A DNA stretch of 64,000 bases from Geodermatophilus sp. YIM 151500 (GCF_025716945.1 NZ_JAOVZT010000013.1:1-64000), one strand, 5' to 3'; shown: positions 29,837 through 39,606, counted from the stretch's first letter. Numbers and translations are program-made. Notes: generated from the sequence alone by a model not told the origin.

Positions 29837-31726
29837 GTGCTGCTCACCGACCCGTCCGACGACGACCGCTCCGGCCCGCGGGACGTGCCACCACCCGTGC
29901 CCGGTTACGTGCTGGAGTCGCTGCTGGGTCGCGGCGCCTCGGGGGAGGTGTGGCGCGCCGTGCCCCGCGGCGGCGGTCCGCCGGTCGCGGTCAAGCTGCT
30001 GGTCGCCGGCGACCCGGTCCGCCAGTCGCGGGAGGCGGCGCTGCTCGGCGAGCTCGACCACCCGCACCTGGTGCGCCTGCACGAGGTGGTGCACCAGCCT
30101 CGTCGCGGCGGCGCCCCGCGGGTCGCGCTGGTGCTCGACCTGCTGGCCGGGGGCAGCCTCGCCGCGCTCCTCACCCGGCGCGGCCGGCTGCGGCCGGGCG
30201 AGGTCGTGACGGCGATCGCCCCGGTCGCCGCCGCGCTGGCCCACGTCCACGACCGGGGCGTCGTGCACGGCGACCTCTCCCCGGGCAACATCGTCTTCAC
30301 CGGGGAGGGCCGCCCGGTGCTCACCGACCTCGGCGTGGCCCGAGTCCTGGGCGACGACTCAGCCGCCGAGGTCACCCCGGCGTACGTCGACCCGACCGTC
30401 GCGCGAGGCGGCGCGCCCGGTCCGGCGTCCGACGTGTTCGGTGTCGCGGCCGCGGCCTTCCACGCGCTCACCGGCGTGGCGCCGTGGAACGCCGCGCGGC
30501 CGGCCGACGTGCTGGCCGTCGCGGCCGCCGGGGAGCTGCCCGACCTCGACGAGCTGGCCGCCGACGCTCCCGCCGAGCTCCGTGCCGTCATCGCCCGCGG
30601 GCTCGCCGCCGAGCCGCACGCCCGCGGATCCGCCGCCGAGTTCGCACTCGACCTGCGGCACGCCTGCCGGCCGGAGCCGGTCCGCCTGCCGGCCGACGGC
30701 GTACCCGACGGAGAGCTGGGGTCGACCGGCCGGGGTCCGCGCACCGAGCTCACCCACCAGGTGCCCGGTCGGAGTCCACGTCCGGCGCCGGTCGTCGTGG
30801 ACGCCGGTCGCCGACGCCGGCGGGACCGGGCGAAGGCCGCTGCCGAGTGGGGCCGCGGCGACCGGGTGTCGCCGGACGTCGACGAGGGCTCGGGGCGGCG
30901 CCGGGTGCACCGGGTGCTGCGGGCCGGCCTGGTCGGTATGACCGCCACGGTGCTGATCGCGGTCATCGGGGCGGGCGTCGTGCGGCTGGCCGGCGGCAGC
31001 CCGCAGGTCGGCGGGACGAGCGTGGCCGCACCGTCCGCCCCGGCCGCGGGCGACTCCAGCGGGGCGCCGCGGCCGTCGGGGACGGCGCCCGCCCCGACCG
31101 CGGCTCCCGCCACCGCCGCTCCGCCGGTGTCCGCACCGGCGTCCGGCACGGGCCTGGCTCCCGGGCCCCTGCCGGCTGCGGCGACCTGGCCCGCGTCCGC
31201 GGCGGAATGGCAGGCGCTCGTCGACGGGCTGTACCGGACCCGGGCCCGCGCCCTGACGACGGCCTCGACCGAGCTGCTGGGGCAGGTCTACACCCGGGAC
31301 AGCCCGCACCGGGGAGCCGACGAGGAGTACGTGGCCGCCCTCGCGACGGCGGGCGGGTCGCTGCGCGGCTTCGCGCCCCAGGTCGTGCGGGTCGACGAGG
31401 TGGTCACGACCGCTGCCGGGACCGGTGCCGGTGGCGGGACCGGTGCCGGTGGCGGAACCGGAGCCGGTGGCGGGACCGAGAGCGGTGCGGGCGCCAGGGA
31501 GGGGCCCGGTGGCGGGCCCGGGGAACGGCCCGATGGGTCAGGAGCGGTGGTGGGCGCCCGGGCCGAGCTGCGGCTGGTCGACCGGTGGCCCGGCTACACG
31601 GTCGTCCCGGCGGCCGGGGACCCCGCGCCGCGCGCCGTGCCCGGGCGTCCAGCCGCGGAGGTCCGCATGGTGCTCGTCGCCGAGGAGGGCGGCTGGCGGA
31701 TCGAGCGTGCCGAGCAAGGCGGATGA
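29837..31726 (+). CDS. Membrane serine/threonine protein kinase, non-RD type
   Basis: A 629-residue protein: kinase domain (about 20-280), linker, one transmembrane helix (GMTATVLIAVIGAGVV, about 365) and an external C-terminal part. The glycine loop GRGASGEVW and the VAVKLL lysine are present, but the catalytic loop reads H-G-D-L-S-P-G-N instead of H-R-D, and the metal motif is D-L-G rather than D-F-G. Activity is therefore possible, but activation-loop phosphorylation control is probably absent. The ectodomain carries a Gly/Thr/Ala repeat encoded by an 18-bp DNA repeat. GTG at 29837 follows TACCGT by 6 nt (leaderless). Confidence 0.85.
   Translation: MLLTDPSDDDRSGPRDVPPPVPGYVLESLLGRGASGEVWRAVPRGGGPPVAVKLLVAGDPVRQSREAALLGELDHPHLVRLHEVVHQPRRGGAPRVALVLDLLAGGSLAALLTRRGRLRPGEVVTAIAPVAAALAHVHDRGVVHGDLSPGNIVFTGEGRPVLTDLGVARVLGDDSAAEVTPAYVDPTVARGGAPGPASDVFGVAAAAFHALTGVAPWNAARPADVLAVAAAGELPDLDELAADAPAELRAVIARGLAAEPHARGSAAEFALDLRHACRPEPVRLPADGVPDGELGSTGRGPRTELTHQVPGRSPRPAPVVVDAGRRRRRDRAKAAAEWGRGDRVSPDVDEGSGRRRVHRVLRAGLVGMTATVLIAVIGAGVVRLAGGSPQVGGTSVAAPSAPAAGDSSGAPRPSGTAPAPTAAPATAAPPVSAPASGTGLAPGPLPAAATWPASAAEWQALVDGLYRTRARALTTASTELLGQVYTRDSPHRGADEEYVAALATAGGSLRGFAPQVVRVDEVVTTAAGTGAGGGTGAGGGTGAGGGTESGAGAREGPGGGPGERPDGSGAVVGARAELRLVDRWPGYTVVPAAGDPAPRAVPGRPAAEVRMVLVAEEGGWRIERAEQGG
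31419..31476 (+). repeat. 18-bp tandem repeat in kinase ectodomain
   Basis: About three copies of an 18-mer (GGACCGGTGCCGGTGGCG type), encoding repeated Gly-Thr-Gly-Ala-Gly-Gly in the extracellular part of the kinase. The third copy is diverged. Length variation between strains would be expected. Confidence 0.75.
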
Positions 31727-31817
31727 CCGGATCGGGCGGTGCGGTGGGTCTGCGTGCCGCGCGGAGCCTGCGTGCCGAGCGCCGCGAGCGGTGGCGGGCG
31801 GCGGGCGAGCCCTTGGA

Positions 31818-32723
31818 TCAGCGGCTGACCAGTGCGGCGCGCAACCCGTCCTCCACCGAGGTGTGCGCGAAGGAGAAGCCGGACTCCTGGAGTCGAGCGG
31901 GCACGGCCCGCTGACCGGCGAGCACCCCGATCCGCGCGAACTCACCGAGCACCACCCACAGGGCCGCGCCGGGGACGGGGAACGGCGTGGGCCGCCGCAC
32001 CACGCGGCCGAGCGCGGCGGTGAACTCGGCGTTGGTGACCGGCGTGGGCGCCGTCAGGTTCACCGGTCCGCTCAGCGGCGTGGTGAGGAGGAAGCGGATG
32101 GCGCCCACCTCGTCGTCGATGCTGATCCACGGCCAGTACTGGCGACCCGAGCCGAGACGACCGCCCACACCGAGGCGGAACAGCGGGGTCATCCGGCCGA
32201 GCAGGCCGCCCCGCCCGAGGACGAGGCCGCTCCGCAGGTTGGCCACCCGCACGCCGGCGGCGGCGGCCGGCGCGGTCGCCTCCTCCCAGGCGACGCACAC
32301 GTGGGCGAGGTAGTCGTCCCCGGGAGGCGCGCCCTCGTCGACGACGCGGTCGCCGGTGTCGCCGTAGTAGCCGACCGCGGAGGCGGAGAGCAGCACCCGC
32401 TCGCGCGAGGGGTCGGCGGTGGCGGCTTCGGCGAGCGCCTGGCTGACGGTCGCGGTGCCGTCGACACGGCTGTCGAGCACCCGCCGCTTGTGCGCCTCCG
32501 ACCAGCGCCGGTCACCGATGCCCACGCCGGCGAGGTGCACGACGGCGTCGACGTCGGAGAGCAGCGCCGGGTCGATGCGGCGGTGCTCCGGGTCCCACCG
32601 GTGCTCGTCCTCCGTGCGCGGGGTGCGCCGGACGAGCCGGAGCACGTCGTGGCCGTCGTCCCGGAGGCGGGGCACCAGCGCCCGCCCGATCAGCCCGGAG
32701 GCGCCGGTGACCGCGATCCGCAT
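31818..32723 (-). CDS. TIGR01777 family NAD(P)-dependent epimerase-like protein
   Basis: A 301-residue extended short-chain dehydrogenase-like protein. The N-terminal TGASGLIGRAL nucleotide motif, the AVGYYGD active-site segment and the C-terminal DUF1731-like part (ALWVVLGEFA...LQESGFSFAHTSVEDGL) identify the TIGR01777 (YfcH) family. Cellular role unknown. This is the Rv2216 position next to dlaT/sucB in mycobacteria. ATG at 32723; the gene lies downstream of sucB on the same strand, with a terminator in between. Confidence 0.88.
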   Translation of the reverse strand: MRIAVTGASGLIGRALVPRLRDDGHDVLRLVRRTPRTEDEHRWDPEHRRIDPALLSDVDAVVHLAGVGIGDRRWSEAHKRRVLDSRVDGTATVSQALAEAATADPSRERVLLSASAVGYYGDTGDRVVDEGAPPGDDYLAHVCVAWEEATAPAAAAGVRVANLRSGLVLGRGGLLGRMTPLFRLGVGGRLGSGRQYWPWISIDDEVGAIRFLLTTPLSGPVNLTAPTPVTNAEFTAALGRVVRRPTPFPVPGAALWVVLGEFARIGVLAGQRAVPARLQESGFSFAHTSVEDGLRAALVSR

Positions 32724-32758
32724 GCGTGCTGCTCCCTCGTGGCGTCGGCAGGGGCGGG

Positions 32759-32788
32759 CGCGGGGCCGGTGTCAGCACCGGCCCCGCG
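32759..32788 (-). terminator. Terminator of sucB
   Basis: Perfect 13-bp arms (32759-32771 and 32776-32788) with a TCAG loop, starting 15 nt after the sucB stop and before the epimerase gene on the same strand. Confidence 0.75.
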
Positions 32789-32803
32789 TCCGTGGTCGCG
32801 ACC

Positions 32804-34645
32804 TCAGGCCAGGCCGACGTCCCCCTGGAACTGCCCGCCCTCGAGCCGCTCGCGGACCGTGGTGAGGAACCGGGCCGCGTCGGCGCCGTCGACGATGCGG
32901 TGGTCGTAGGTCAGCGCCAGGTACACCATCGAGCGCACGGCGATCACCTCGCCGAGTTCGTCGTCCTGCACGACGACCGGGCGCTTGACCACCGAGCCGG
33001 TGCCCAGGATGGCCACCTGGGGCTGGTTGATGATCGGCGTGTCGAACAGGGCGCCACGGCTGCCGGTGTTGGTGAGGGTGAACGTGCCGCCACCGAGCTC
33101 GTCCGGCGTGATCTTGTTCGTGCGGGTGCGCTCGGCGAGGTCGGCGATCTTGCGCGCCAGCCCACCCAGGCTCAGATCGCCTGCCCCGTGGATCACCGGC
33201 ACGAGCAGGCCGCGCTCGGTGTCGACGGCGATGCCCAGGTTCTCGGCGTCGTGGTAGGTGACCGTCCCCGCATCGAGGTCGATCGAGGAGTTGACCGCCG
33301 GGTGCGCCTTGAGCGCCTCGATCGCCGCCTTCGCGAAGAAGGGCAGGAACGACAGCTTCACGTTCTCGCGGCGCGCGAAGTCGTCCTTGACCCGGGCCCG
33401 CAGCTGCGCGATGCGGGTGATGTCGGCCTCGACGACCGTGGTCAGCTGCGCGCTGACCGCCAGCGACTCGACCATGCGCTTGGCGATGACCGACCGCAGG
33501 CGGGACAGCTTCTCGGTGCGACCGCGCACCGAGGTGTCCGGCGCCGGAGCGGCCTTCGCCGCCTGCCCCGCCGGCGCCGCGGCAGCCGGTGCAGCCTGCT
33601 GCTGCGCCTGCTCCGCGGCGGTCAGGACGTCCTGCTTGCGGATCCGCCCCCCGACGCCGCTGCCCTGCACCACGGCGAGGTCCACCCCGCGCTCCGCGGC
33701 CAGGCGGCGCACCAGCGGTGTCACGTAGGCGCCGCCGCCGTCCGCGCCCGCAGAGGGCGCGGGTGCGGACGGTGCCTGCTGGGCCGGCCCGGGCGGCGCC
33801 GGCCGCTCGCCGGCGGAGGCGGCCGCCGTCGTCTCGGCCGCGGGCAGGTTGCCGTAGTCGGCACCCATCTGCTGGGCCGGCGCGGGCTGGGTCTCCCGCG
33901 GCGGTGCCTCCTGCCGCGGCGGTGCCTCCTGCCGCGGCGGCTCCTCCTGCGGCGCGGCTTCCTGCGGGGCCTCCTGCGCGGGCGCGGCACCTCCGCCGCC
34001 GATGATGGCGAGCTGCGCGCCGACCTCGACCGTCTCGTCCTCGCTGACGAGGATCTTGGTCAGCGTGCCGGCGGCGGGGGAGGGGATCTCGGTGTCGACC
34101 TTGTCGGTCGAGACCTCCAGCAGCGGCTCGTCGGCCTCGACCTGCTCACCCTCCTGCTTGAGCCAGCGGGTGACCGTGCCCTCGGTGACGCTCTCGCCCA
34201 GAGCGGGCATCGTCACCGGCGTCCCCTCGCCGCCGCCCCGCGCGCCCTGGTCGCCCCCCGCCCCGGAGGGCTGGGAGGCCGACGGCGTCTCCGGGGCCTG
34301 GGCCGGCTGTTCCTGGCCGGTGGCCTCCGCGGCCGCGTCGACCTCGGCGTCGGGCTGCTCCTCGGCGGTGGCAGCGCCACCGCCCCCACCGCCGTCCCCG
34401 CCCTCGTCACCGCCACCGATGACGGCGAGCTCGGCGCCGACCTCGACCGTCTCGTCCTCGCTGACGAGGATCTTGGTCAGCGTGCCGGCGGCGGGGGAGG
34501 GGATCTCGGTGTCGACCTTGTCGGTCGAGACCTCCAGCAGCGGCTCGTCGGCCTCGACCTGCTCACCCTCCTGCTTGAGCCAGCGGGTGACCGTGCCCTC
34601 GGTGACGCTCTCGCCCAGGGCGGGCATGGTGACGGAGGTCGGCAT
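32804..34645 (-). CDS. sucB: Dihydrolipoamide acyltransferase E2 with two lipoyl domains
   Basis: A 613-residue E2 core subunit of a 2-oxoacid dehydrogenase complex (2-oxoglutarate, and in mycobacteria pyruvate). Order: lipoyl domain 1 (1-76, Lys in VSTDKVDTE), acidic Ala/Gly/Gln linker, lipoyl domain 2 (about 142-215), a Pro/Gln/Glu linker with QEAPPR repeats, an E3-binding domain (about 300-340) and the acyltransferase domain with the H-x3-D-G motif (YDHRIVDG) near the C terminus. The two lipoyl domains are encoded by 185 identical base pairs. ATG at 34645. lpd follows upstream in the same direction; lipA and lipB supply the cofactor. Confidence 0.95.
   Translation of the reverse strand: MPTSVTMPALGESVTEGTVTRWLKQEGEQVEADEPLLEVSTDKVDTEIPSPAAGTLTKILVSEDETVEVGAELAVIGGGDEGGDGGGGGGAATAEEQPDAEVDAAAEATGQEQPAQAPETPSASQPSGAGGDQGARGGGEGTPVTMPALGESVTEGTVTRWLKQEGEQVEADEPLLEVSTDKVDTEIPSPAAGTLTKILVSEDETVEVGAQLAIIGGGGAAPAQEAPQEAAPQEEPPRQEAPPRQEAPPRETQPAPAQQMGADYGNLPAAETTAAASAGERPAPPGPAQQAPSAPAPSAGADGGGAYVTPLVRRLAAERGVDLAVVQGSGVGGRIRKQDVLTAAEQAQQQAAPAAAAPAGQAAKAAPAPDTSVRGRTEKLSRLRSVIAKRMVESLAVSAQLTTVVEADITRIAQLRARVKDDFARRENVKLSFLPFFAKAAIEALKAHPAVNSSIDLDAGTVTYHDAENLGIAVDTERGLLVPVIHGAGDLSLGGLARKIADLAERTRTNKITPDELGGGTFTLTNTGSRGALFDTPIINQPQVAILGTGSVVKRPVVVQDDELGEVIAVRSMVYLALTYDHRIVDGADAARFLTTVRERLEGGQFQGDVGLA
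34017..34618 (-). repeat. 185-bp identical direct repeat inside sucB
   Basis: Positions 34017-34201 and 34434-34618 are identical base for base, offset by 417 bp, and cover nearly all of both lipoyl domains. Similarity continues with single mismatches to the domain starts. Synonymous sites have not diverged, which indicates recent duplication or continuing gene conversion. Confidence 0.9.
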
Positions 34646-34702
34646 CGGGGCAGTGCTCCTTCTGGCGGTGGGTGGACGAGGGAGGAGTGCGGCGGTGCGG
34701 GG

Positions 34703-36082
34703 TCAGCTGTGCGCGTGCAGCGGCTTGCCGGCGAGCGCCAGGTGCGCCTCGCCGACGGCCTCGCTCTGCGTCGGGTGCGGGTGGATCAGGCTTGCGACCT
34801 CGTCGGGCAGGGCCTCCCAGTTGTAGATCAACTGGGCCTCGGCCGTGAGCTCACCGACGCGGCTGCCGACCATGTGCACGCCGAGAACGGGCCCGTCCTT
34901 CTGGCGCACGAGCTTGACCGCGCCCTGGGTCTTGAGGATCTGGCTCTTGCCGTTGCCGCCGAGGTCGTAGGTGAGCGTTTCCACGTCGCCGTACTTCTCC
35001 CGGGCCTGGGCCTCGGTGAGCCCGACCGAGGCGACCTCCGGATCGGAGTAGGTGATCCGCGGGACGCCCGCGTAGTCGATCGGCACCACCGGCAGGCCGG
35101 CCAGCCGCTCGGCGACGAGGATGCCCTCGCCGAAGCCGACGTGGGCCAGCTGGAGCGTCGGGATCAGATCGCCGACGGCGGAGATGGTGGGCACGTTGGT
35201 GCGGCAGTACTCGTCGACGAGCACGAAGCCGCGGTCCATCTGGACGCCGGCCTCCTCATAACCGAGGCCCTCGCTGACCGGGCCGCGGCCGACGGCGACC
35301 AGCACGAGCTCGGCCTCGAAGTTCTTGTCGTTCTCCAGGTCGACGCGGACGCCGTTCTCGGTGGTCTGCACGCCCGACACCCGGCTGCCCAGGGAGAAGT
35401 CGATCTTGCGGCGCCGGAAGGCGCGCTCCAGCAGCTTCGACGACGCCTCGTCCTCGAGCGGGACCAGGTGGGGGAGGGCCTCGACGATGGTCACGTCGGC
35501 GCCGAAGGACTTCCAGGCGCTGGCGAACTCGCAGCCGATGACGCCGCCACCCAGGACGATCACCGAGGTCGGTACGCGGTCGAGCTGGAGCGCGTGGTCG
35601 CTGGTGATGACGCGGGTGCCGTCGATCTCGATGCCCGGCAGGCTGCGGGCGTAGGAGCCGGTAGCCAGCAGGACGTGCTTGCCTTCGTAGCGCTGCCCGC
35701 CCACCTCGACGGCGGTGGGCGACACCAACCGGCCCTCGCCCTCGATGTAATCGATCTTGCGGCTCTTGATCAGGCCCTGCAGCCCCTTGTACAGCCGGGC
35801 GACGACGCCGTCCTTGTAGGCGTTGACGCCGTCCATGTCGATGCCGGCCAGCGAGGTCTTGACGCCGAACTGCTCGCCCTCGCGGGCCTGGTCGGCGATC
35901 TCGCCGCTGTGCAGCAGCGCCTTGGTGGGGATGCAGCCGCGGTGGAGGCAGGTGCCGCCGACCTTGTCGCGCTCGATCAGCACGACCGACATGCCGAGCT
36001 CGGCCGCGCGCAGTGCGGCGGCGTATCCACCCGAGCCACCACCGAGGATGACCAGGTCGGCAGGGGAGGTGGGTGCGCTCAC
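34703..36082 (-). CDS. lpdA: Dihydrolipoyl dehydrogenase (E3)
   Basis: A 459-residue flavoenzyme that reoxidises lipoyl groups with NAD+. FAD motif LVILGGGSGGYAAA at the N terminus, redox pair GGTCLHRGCIPTKA, NAD motif VIVLGGGVIGCEFA, and the interface His-Glu of HPHPTQSEAVGEA near the C terminus. Usual length. GTG at 36082 after GAGGAG. It lies 57 nt upstream of sucB, so the E3 and E2 genes are likely an operon; E1 is not in the window. Symbol lpdA is used for the family; the mycobacterial name would be lpdC. Confidence 0.95.
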   Translation of the reverse strand: MSAPTSPADLVILGGGSGGYAAALRAAELGMSVVLIERDKVGGTCLHRGCIPTKALLHSGEIADQAREGEQFGVKTSLAGIDMDGVNAYKDGVVARLYKGLQGLIKSRKIDYIEGEGRLVSPTAVEVGGQRYEGKHVLLATGSYARSLPGIEIDGTRVITSDHALQLDRVPTSVIVLGGGVIGCEFASAWKSFGADVTIVEALPHLVPLEDEASSKLLERAFRRRKIDFSLGSRVSGVQTTENGVRVDLENDKNFEAELVLVAVGRGPVSEGLGYEEAGVQMDRGFVLVDEYCRTNVPTISAVGDLIPTLQLAHVGFGEGILVAERLAGLPVVPIDYAGVPRITYSDPEVASVGLTEAQAREKYGDVETLTYDLGGNGKSQILKTQGAVKLVRQKDGPVLGVHMVGSRVGELTAEAQLIYNWEALPDEVASLIHPHPTQSEAVGEAHLALAGKPLHAHS

Positions 36083-36240
36083 GGAAGCTCCTCGTGCTGT
36101 CGTCCGGATCCCCGCGCGGGTCGGCGAGGGTGCTGCGGGCCCATCCTGCCACTAGGGGAACGGGGCGGCCCGAAGCACCGTTGCGCTGGTCACGTGGTCC
36201 GGCCGCGCGGCGGTCGCCGACCGGACGAGGAGGGTGCGAC

Positions 36241-36597
36241 ATGGGGTTGTTCGACCGGCTGCGCGGTCGTCGGCGCGGCGGCCGCGCAGCCGACGCCGGA
36301 CGCCGCGCCACGCTCGACCGGAGCTCCGGCAAGGCCGACCTGGCCCATCTCGAGCGATTCGTCGCCACCCGCCGGGGCGTGGAGGGGTACGTCGAGCCCC
36401 GGACGGCGGTCACCGAGACGACCATCGTCCTCGTGGCCGCCGACGGCGAGTGGACGCGGCGACGGATCGACGGGCCCGGGACGGCGCGCCGGCTGTCCCG
36501 CGAGCTCGCCATCCCGGTCTACGACGCGCAGGTCACCGGGTATCCCCAGCGGATGCGCGACTGGAGCGCCCGGCAGAGCGGTGACCGTCGCGACTGA
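36241..36597 (+). CDS. Conserved actinobacterial small protein
   Basis: A 118-residue protein starting MGLFDRLRG, with a basic N-terminal 25 residues and a compact C-terminal domain (VEGYVEPRTAVTETTIVLVA, then a WTRRRIDG segment and PVYDAQVTGYPQRMRDW). I recognise the pattern as a conserved actinobacterial family but know no function. ATG at 36241 follows GACGAGGAGG. It is divergent from lpdA; downstream, toward the convergent pepA gene, lie four tandem 20-bp repeats. Confidence 0.75.
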   Translation: MGLFDRLRGRRRGGRAADAGRRATLDRSSGKADLAHLERFVATRRGVEGYVEPRTAVTETTIVLVAADGEWTRRRIDGPGTARRLSRELAIPVYDAQVTGYPQRMRDWSARQSGDRRD

Positions 36598-36683
36598 CGC
36601 GGATGCCGCGACCGTCGCCGACCGCACCGCAGGCGAGAGCTCGGCCGCCCCGTCCACGGCGTTCCCGAGCCGCCGGAGGGGCC

Positions 36684-36763
36684 GAGGACGGGGTCCTGGT
36701 CACGAGGACGGGGTCCTGGTCAAGAGGACGGGGTCCTGGTCAAGAGGACGGGGTCCTGGTCAA
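36684..36763. repeat. Four tandem 20-bp repeats at the pepA 3' end
   Basis: Four head-to-tail copies of GAGGACGGGGTCCTGGTCAA (36684-36703, 36704-36723, 36724-36743, 36744-36763; the first ends in C). Each contains a small hairpin, AGGAC-GGG-GTCCT. The TCA in the last copy is the pepA stop codon on the minus strand. Possibly a multi-hairpin terminator for the convergent genes. Confidence 0.9.
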
Positions 36764-38271
36764 CCGGCGAGGAGGCCCTCGATCGTGGCCAGCAGCGTGC
36801 GCACGGGGACGCCGGTGCCGCCCTTGGGCGTGTACCCCCACGGCGAGCCGGTGTTGTAGCTGGGCCCGGCGATGTCGATGTGCGCCCACGGCAGGCCGTC
36901 GGGGACGAACTCGGCCAGGAAGTGCCCGCCGACGAGCATGCCGCCCATCCGGTCGGCGTTCGCGTTGACGAAGTCGGCGATCGGCGAGTCGATGCCGCGC
37001 CGCAGCTCCGCCGGCAGCGGCATGGGCCACATGCCCTCGCCGACCCGCTTGCCCGCGGCCACGACCGCGTCGCGCAGTTCGTCGGTGCCCATCACACCGG
37101 CCGTCCGGCTGCCGAGTGCGACCAGCTGTGCGCCGGTGAGCGTCGAGGTCTCGAGCAGGTAGTCCGGGCCGTCCTCGGCCGCTCGGGCGAGCGCGTCGGC
37201 GAGGATCACCCGGCCCTCGGCGTCGGTGTTGGTGATCTCGGCCTTCTTGCCGTTGCGGAACGTGACCACGTCGGCGGGCCGGTAGGCGGTGCCACTGGGC
37301 AGGTTCTCGGCCATGGGCACGGTGGCCACGAGGTCGACGGGCAGGCCGAGCTCGGCGACCAGGCAGGCGGTGGCGATCACGGCGGCGGCGCCGGCCATGT
37401 CGCTCTTCATGTCCTCCATCTTCAGCGCCGGCTTGATCGACAGCCCGCCGCTGTCGAAGGTGATGCCCTTGCCGACCAGGGCGACCTTCCTCCGCGCCCG
37501 GCGCCCCGAGTAGGAGAGCCGCAGCAGCCGCGGCTTGCGGACCGACCCGCCGCCGACGGCGAGGATGCCGCCGTAACCGCCGTCGGCCAGGTCTGCCTCG
37601 TCGAGGATCTCCGCGCTCAGCCCCGCCTTCTTCCCGGCCGCCGCGCCGCGCTCGGCCAGCTCGGCGGGGAACAGGTCGTTGGGCGGGGTGTTGACCAGGT
37701 CGCGCACCAGGGCGACGGCGTCGGCGACGGCGCGCACCCGGCCCAGCGGCGCCTCCGCTGCCGAGGAGGCGGGCACCACGACGGTGAACTCGCGCGGTGG
37801 CGTCGCCCGGTCGGCCGGCAGCTCGGACTTGTACGTCGTGAACTCGTAGGCACCCAGCAGCGACCCCTCGCCCACGGCGTGCAGCCGCTCGGCGTCCGGG
37901 GAGCCGCCGACGGCGGCCAGCAGGCTGACCACGGAGCCCCGTCCGCCGAGGGCCCGGCTCGCGGCGCCGGCCGCCCGGCGCACCGCGTCGGGCGCGTAGC
38001 CGCCGGCCGCGTCGGGGGCACCGAGCCCGGCCGCGGCCACGACCGGGAACGGACCCTGGCCGAAGGAGGGCAGCCGGGTCACCTCGTCCTCCCCGCCCCG
38101 GGCCCCGAGGTCGGCCAGCGCGGGCAGCAGCCGGCCGCCGAGCAGCCGGTCGACGGCTTCGGCCCCGGGCGTGGGCAGCAGCCCGTCGGGCCCCTTGCCG
38201 ACGCCGACGACCACGGCGTCGGCGGAGAGCTTCTCGAGCGGGCGGTCGGTGGCGGTGATCGTCGGCGGCAC
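36760..38271 (-). CDS. pepA: Leucyl aminopeptidase (M17)
   Basis: A 503-residue cytosolic M17 metallo-aminopeptidase. The two-zinc site and catalytic residues are in VGKGITFDSGGLSIKP, DMKSDMAGAA and the signature NTDAEGRVILADAL. Releases N-terminal residues from peptides; some relatives also bind DNA, with no sign of that here. Usual length. The GTG at 38271 is preceded by TACGAT at 6 nt, indicating a leaderless message; starts further upstream in the same frame lack support. Its stop codon is built from the first (minus-strand) copy of the tandem 20-bp repeat. Divergent from gcvT, as Rv2213/Rv2211c relate in mycobacteria. Confidence 0.93.
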   Translation of the reverse strand: MPPTITATDRPLEKLSADAVVVGVGKGPDGLLPTPGAEAVDRLLGGRLLPALADLGARGGEDEVTRLPSFGQGPFPVVAAAGLGAPDAAGGYAPDAVRRAAGAASRALGGRGSVVSLLAAVGGSPDAERLHAVGEGSLLGAYEFTTYKSELPADRATPPREFTVVVPASSAAEAPLGRVRAVADAVALVRDLVNTPPNDLFPAELAERGAAAGKKAGLSAEILDEADLADGGYGGILAVGGGSVRKPRLLRLSYSGRRARRKVALVGKGITFDSGGLSIKPALKMEDMKSDMAGAAAVIATACLVAELGLPVDLVATVPMAENLPSGTAYRPADVVTFRNGKKAEITNTDAEGRVILADALARAAEDGPDYLLETSTLTGAQLVALGSRTAGVMGTDELRDAVVAAGKRVGEGMWPMPLPAELRRGIDSPIADFVNANADRMGGMLVGGHFLAEFVPDGLPWAHIDIAGPSYNTGSPWGYTPKGGTGVPVRTLLATIEGLLAG

Positions 38272-38485
38272 CGCTCGATCGTAGGAGTCGGGAAACCCCG
38301 GCCTCCTCCCGCCTCGCGGGCCCGGCGCGAGCCCGGGAGCGCCGGCGGTGGGCCCGGGAGGGGCCGGCGGTGGGCCCGGGCCGGGGCGCCCGGCACCCAC
38401 TGCCCGCACGCTCGCGGTGGGCCCTGCGGGAGTGCCGCTCGGCGACCGCCGGCCCGCACGGCGTGCGCGTATAGCGTGCGCGGGC

Positions 38486-39604
38486 GTGAGCTCGCGGACC
38501 TCCTCCCTGCACGACCGCCACGTCGCGGCCGGCGCCAAGATGGCCGACTTCAGCGGCTGGTCCATGCCGATCGAGTACGCCGGCGGAGGCGTGCTGGCCG
38601 AGCACACCGCCGTCCGGCAGGCCGTCGGCCTCTTCGACGTCTCGCACCTCGGGACGGCAACCGTCCGCGGGCCGGGAGCGGCGGCCTACGTCGACTCCTG
38701 CCTGACCAACGACCTGTCCCGGATCGAGCCCGGGCGGGCGCAGTACACCCTGTGCTGCCTGCCCGACGGGGAGCCCGACGCCGGCGGCGTCGTCGACGAC
38801 CTCATCCTCTACCTGCACGGCCCGGACGACGTCCTGCTGGTGCCCAACGCGGCCAACGCCGCCGAGGTGCTGCGCCGGCTGTCCGAGCGGGCCCCGGACG
38901 GCGTCACGGTGACCGACAGGCACGAGGAGATCGCCGTCCTGGCGCTGCAGGGGCCGCGCTCGCCGCAGGTGCTCGCCGCCGTCGGCCTGCCCGGCGAGCT
39001 GCCGTACATGGCGTTCACCGACGAGGGCGGGCACGGCGGCGACGAGGTGACCGTCTGCCGCACCGGCTACACCGGCGAGCACGGCTACGAGCTGCTGGTG
39101 GCCGCCGAGCGGGCCGGCGCGCTGTGGGACGCGCTGCTCGCGGCGGGCGAGGCCGAGGGCATCCAGCCGTGCGGGCTCGGGGCCCGCGACACGCTGCGCA
39201 CCGAGATGGGCTACCCGCTGCACGGGCACGAGCTGTCGCGGGAGATCACGCCGAACCAGGCCCGCAGCGGCTGGGCGGTCGGGTGGCGGAAACCGGCGTT
39301 CTGGGGCCGCGAGGCGCTGCTCGCCGAGCGGGAGGCCGGCGCCGCCCGGCTGTTGTGGGGCCTGCAGGCGCCGGGTCGGCAGATCCCGCGACCGGGGATG
39401 GCCGTGCTCGGCGCGGGCGGCGCGGCCGTCGGCACGGTCACCAGCGGCACCTTCTCGCCCACGCTGCGCGTCGGCATCGGCCTGGCCCTGCTGGACACGG
39501 CGGCCGGTGTCGCGGAGGGCGCCGAGCTGGCCGTCGACGTCCGGGGGCGGCCGCAGCCGGTGCGGGTGGTGAAGCCGCCGTTCGTCGCCCCGAACGTCCG
39601 CTGA
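38486..39604 (+). CDS. gcvT: Glycine cleavage system T protein (aminomethyltransferase)
   Basis: A 372-residue tetrahydrofolate-dependent T protein that releases ammonia and passes the methylene group from the lipoyl H protein to folate. Recognisable features are [12 protein letters not shown] near the N terminus, VSHLG (the family has DVSHMG), the QGP segment, and [11 protein letters not shown]. The GTG at 38486 follows TATAGC (38470-38475) by 10 nt; leaderless or short-leader. The 214 nt between pepA and gcvT contain two copies of an 18-mer (38341-38358 and 38363-38380). gcvH and gcvP are not in the window. Confidence 0.93.
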   Translation: MSSRTSSLHDRHVAAGAKMADFSGWSMPIEYAGGGVLAEHTAVRQAVGLFDVSHLGTATVRGPGAAAYVDSCLTNDLSRIEPGRAQYTLCCLPDGEPDAGGVVDDLILYLHGPDDVLLVPNAANAAEVLRRLSERAPDGVTVTDRHEEIAVLALQGPRSPQVLAAVGLPGELPYMAFTDEGGHGGDEVTVCRTGYTGEHGYELLVAAERAGALWDALLAAGEAEGIQPCGLGARDTLRTEMGYPLHGHELSREITPNQARSGWAVGWRKPAFWGREALLAEREAGAARLLWGLQAPGRQIPRPGMAVLGAGGAAVGTVTSGTFSPTLRVGIGLALLDTAAGVAEGAELAVDVRGRPQPVRVVKPPFVAPNVR

Positions 39605-39606
39605 CC

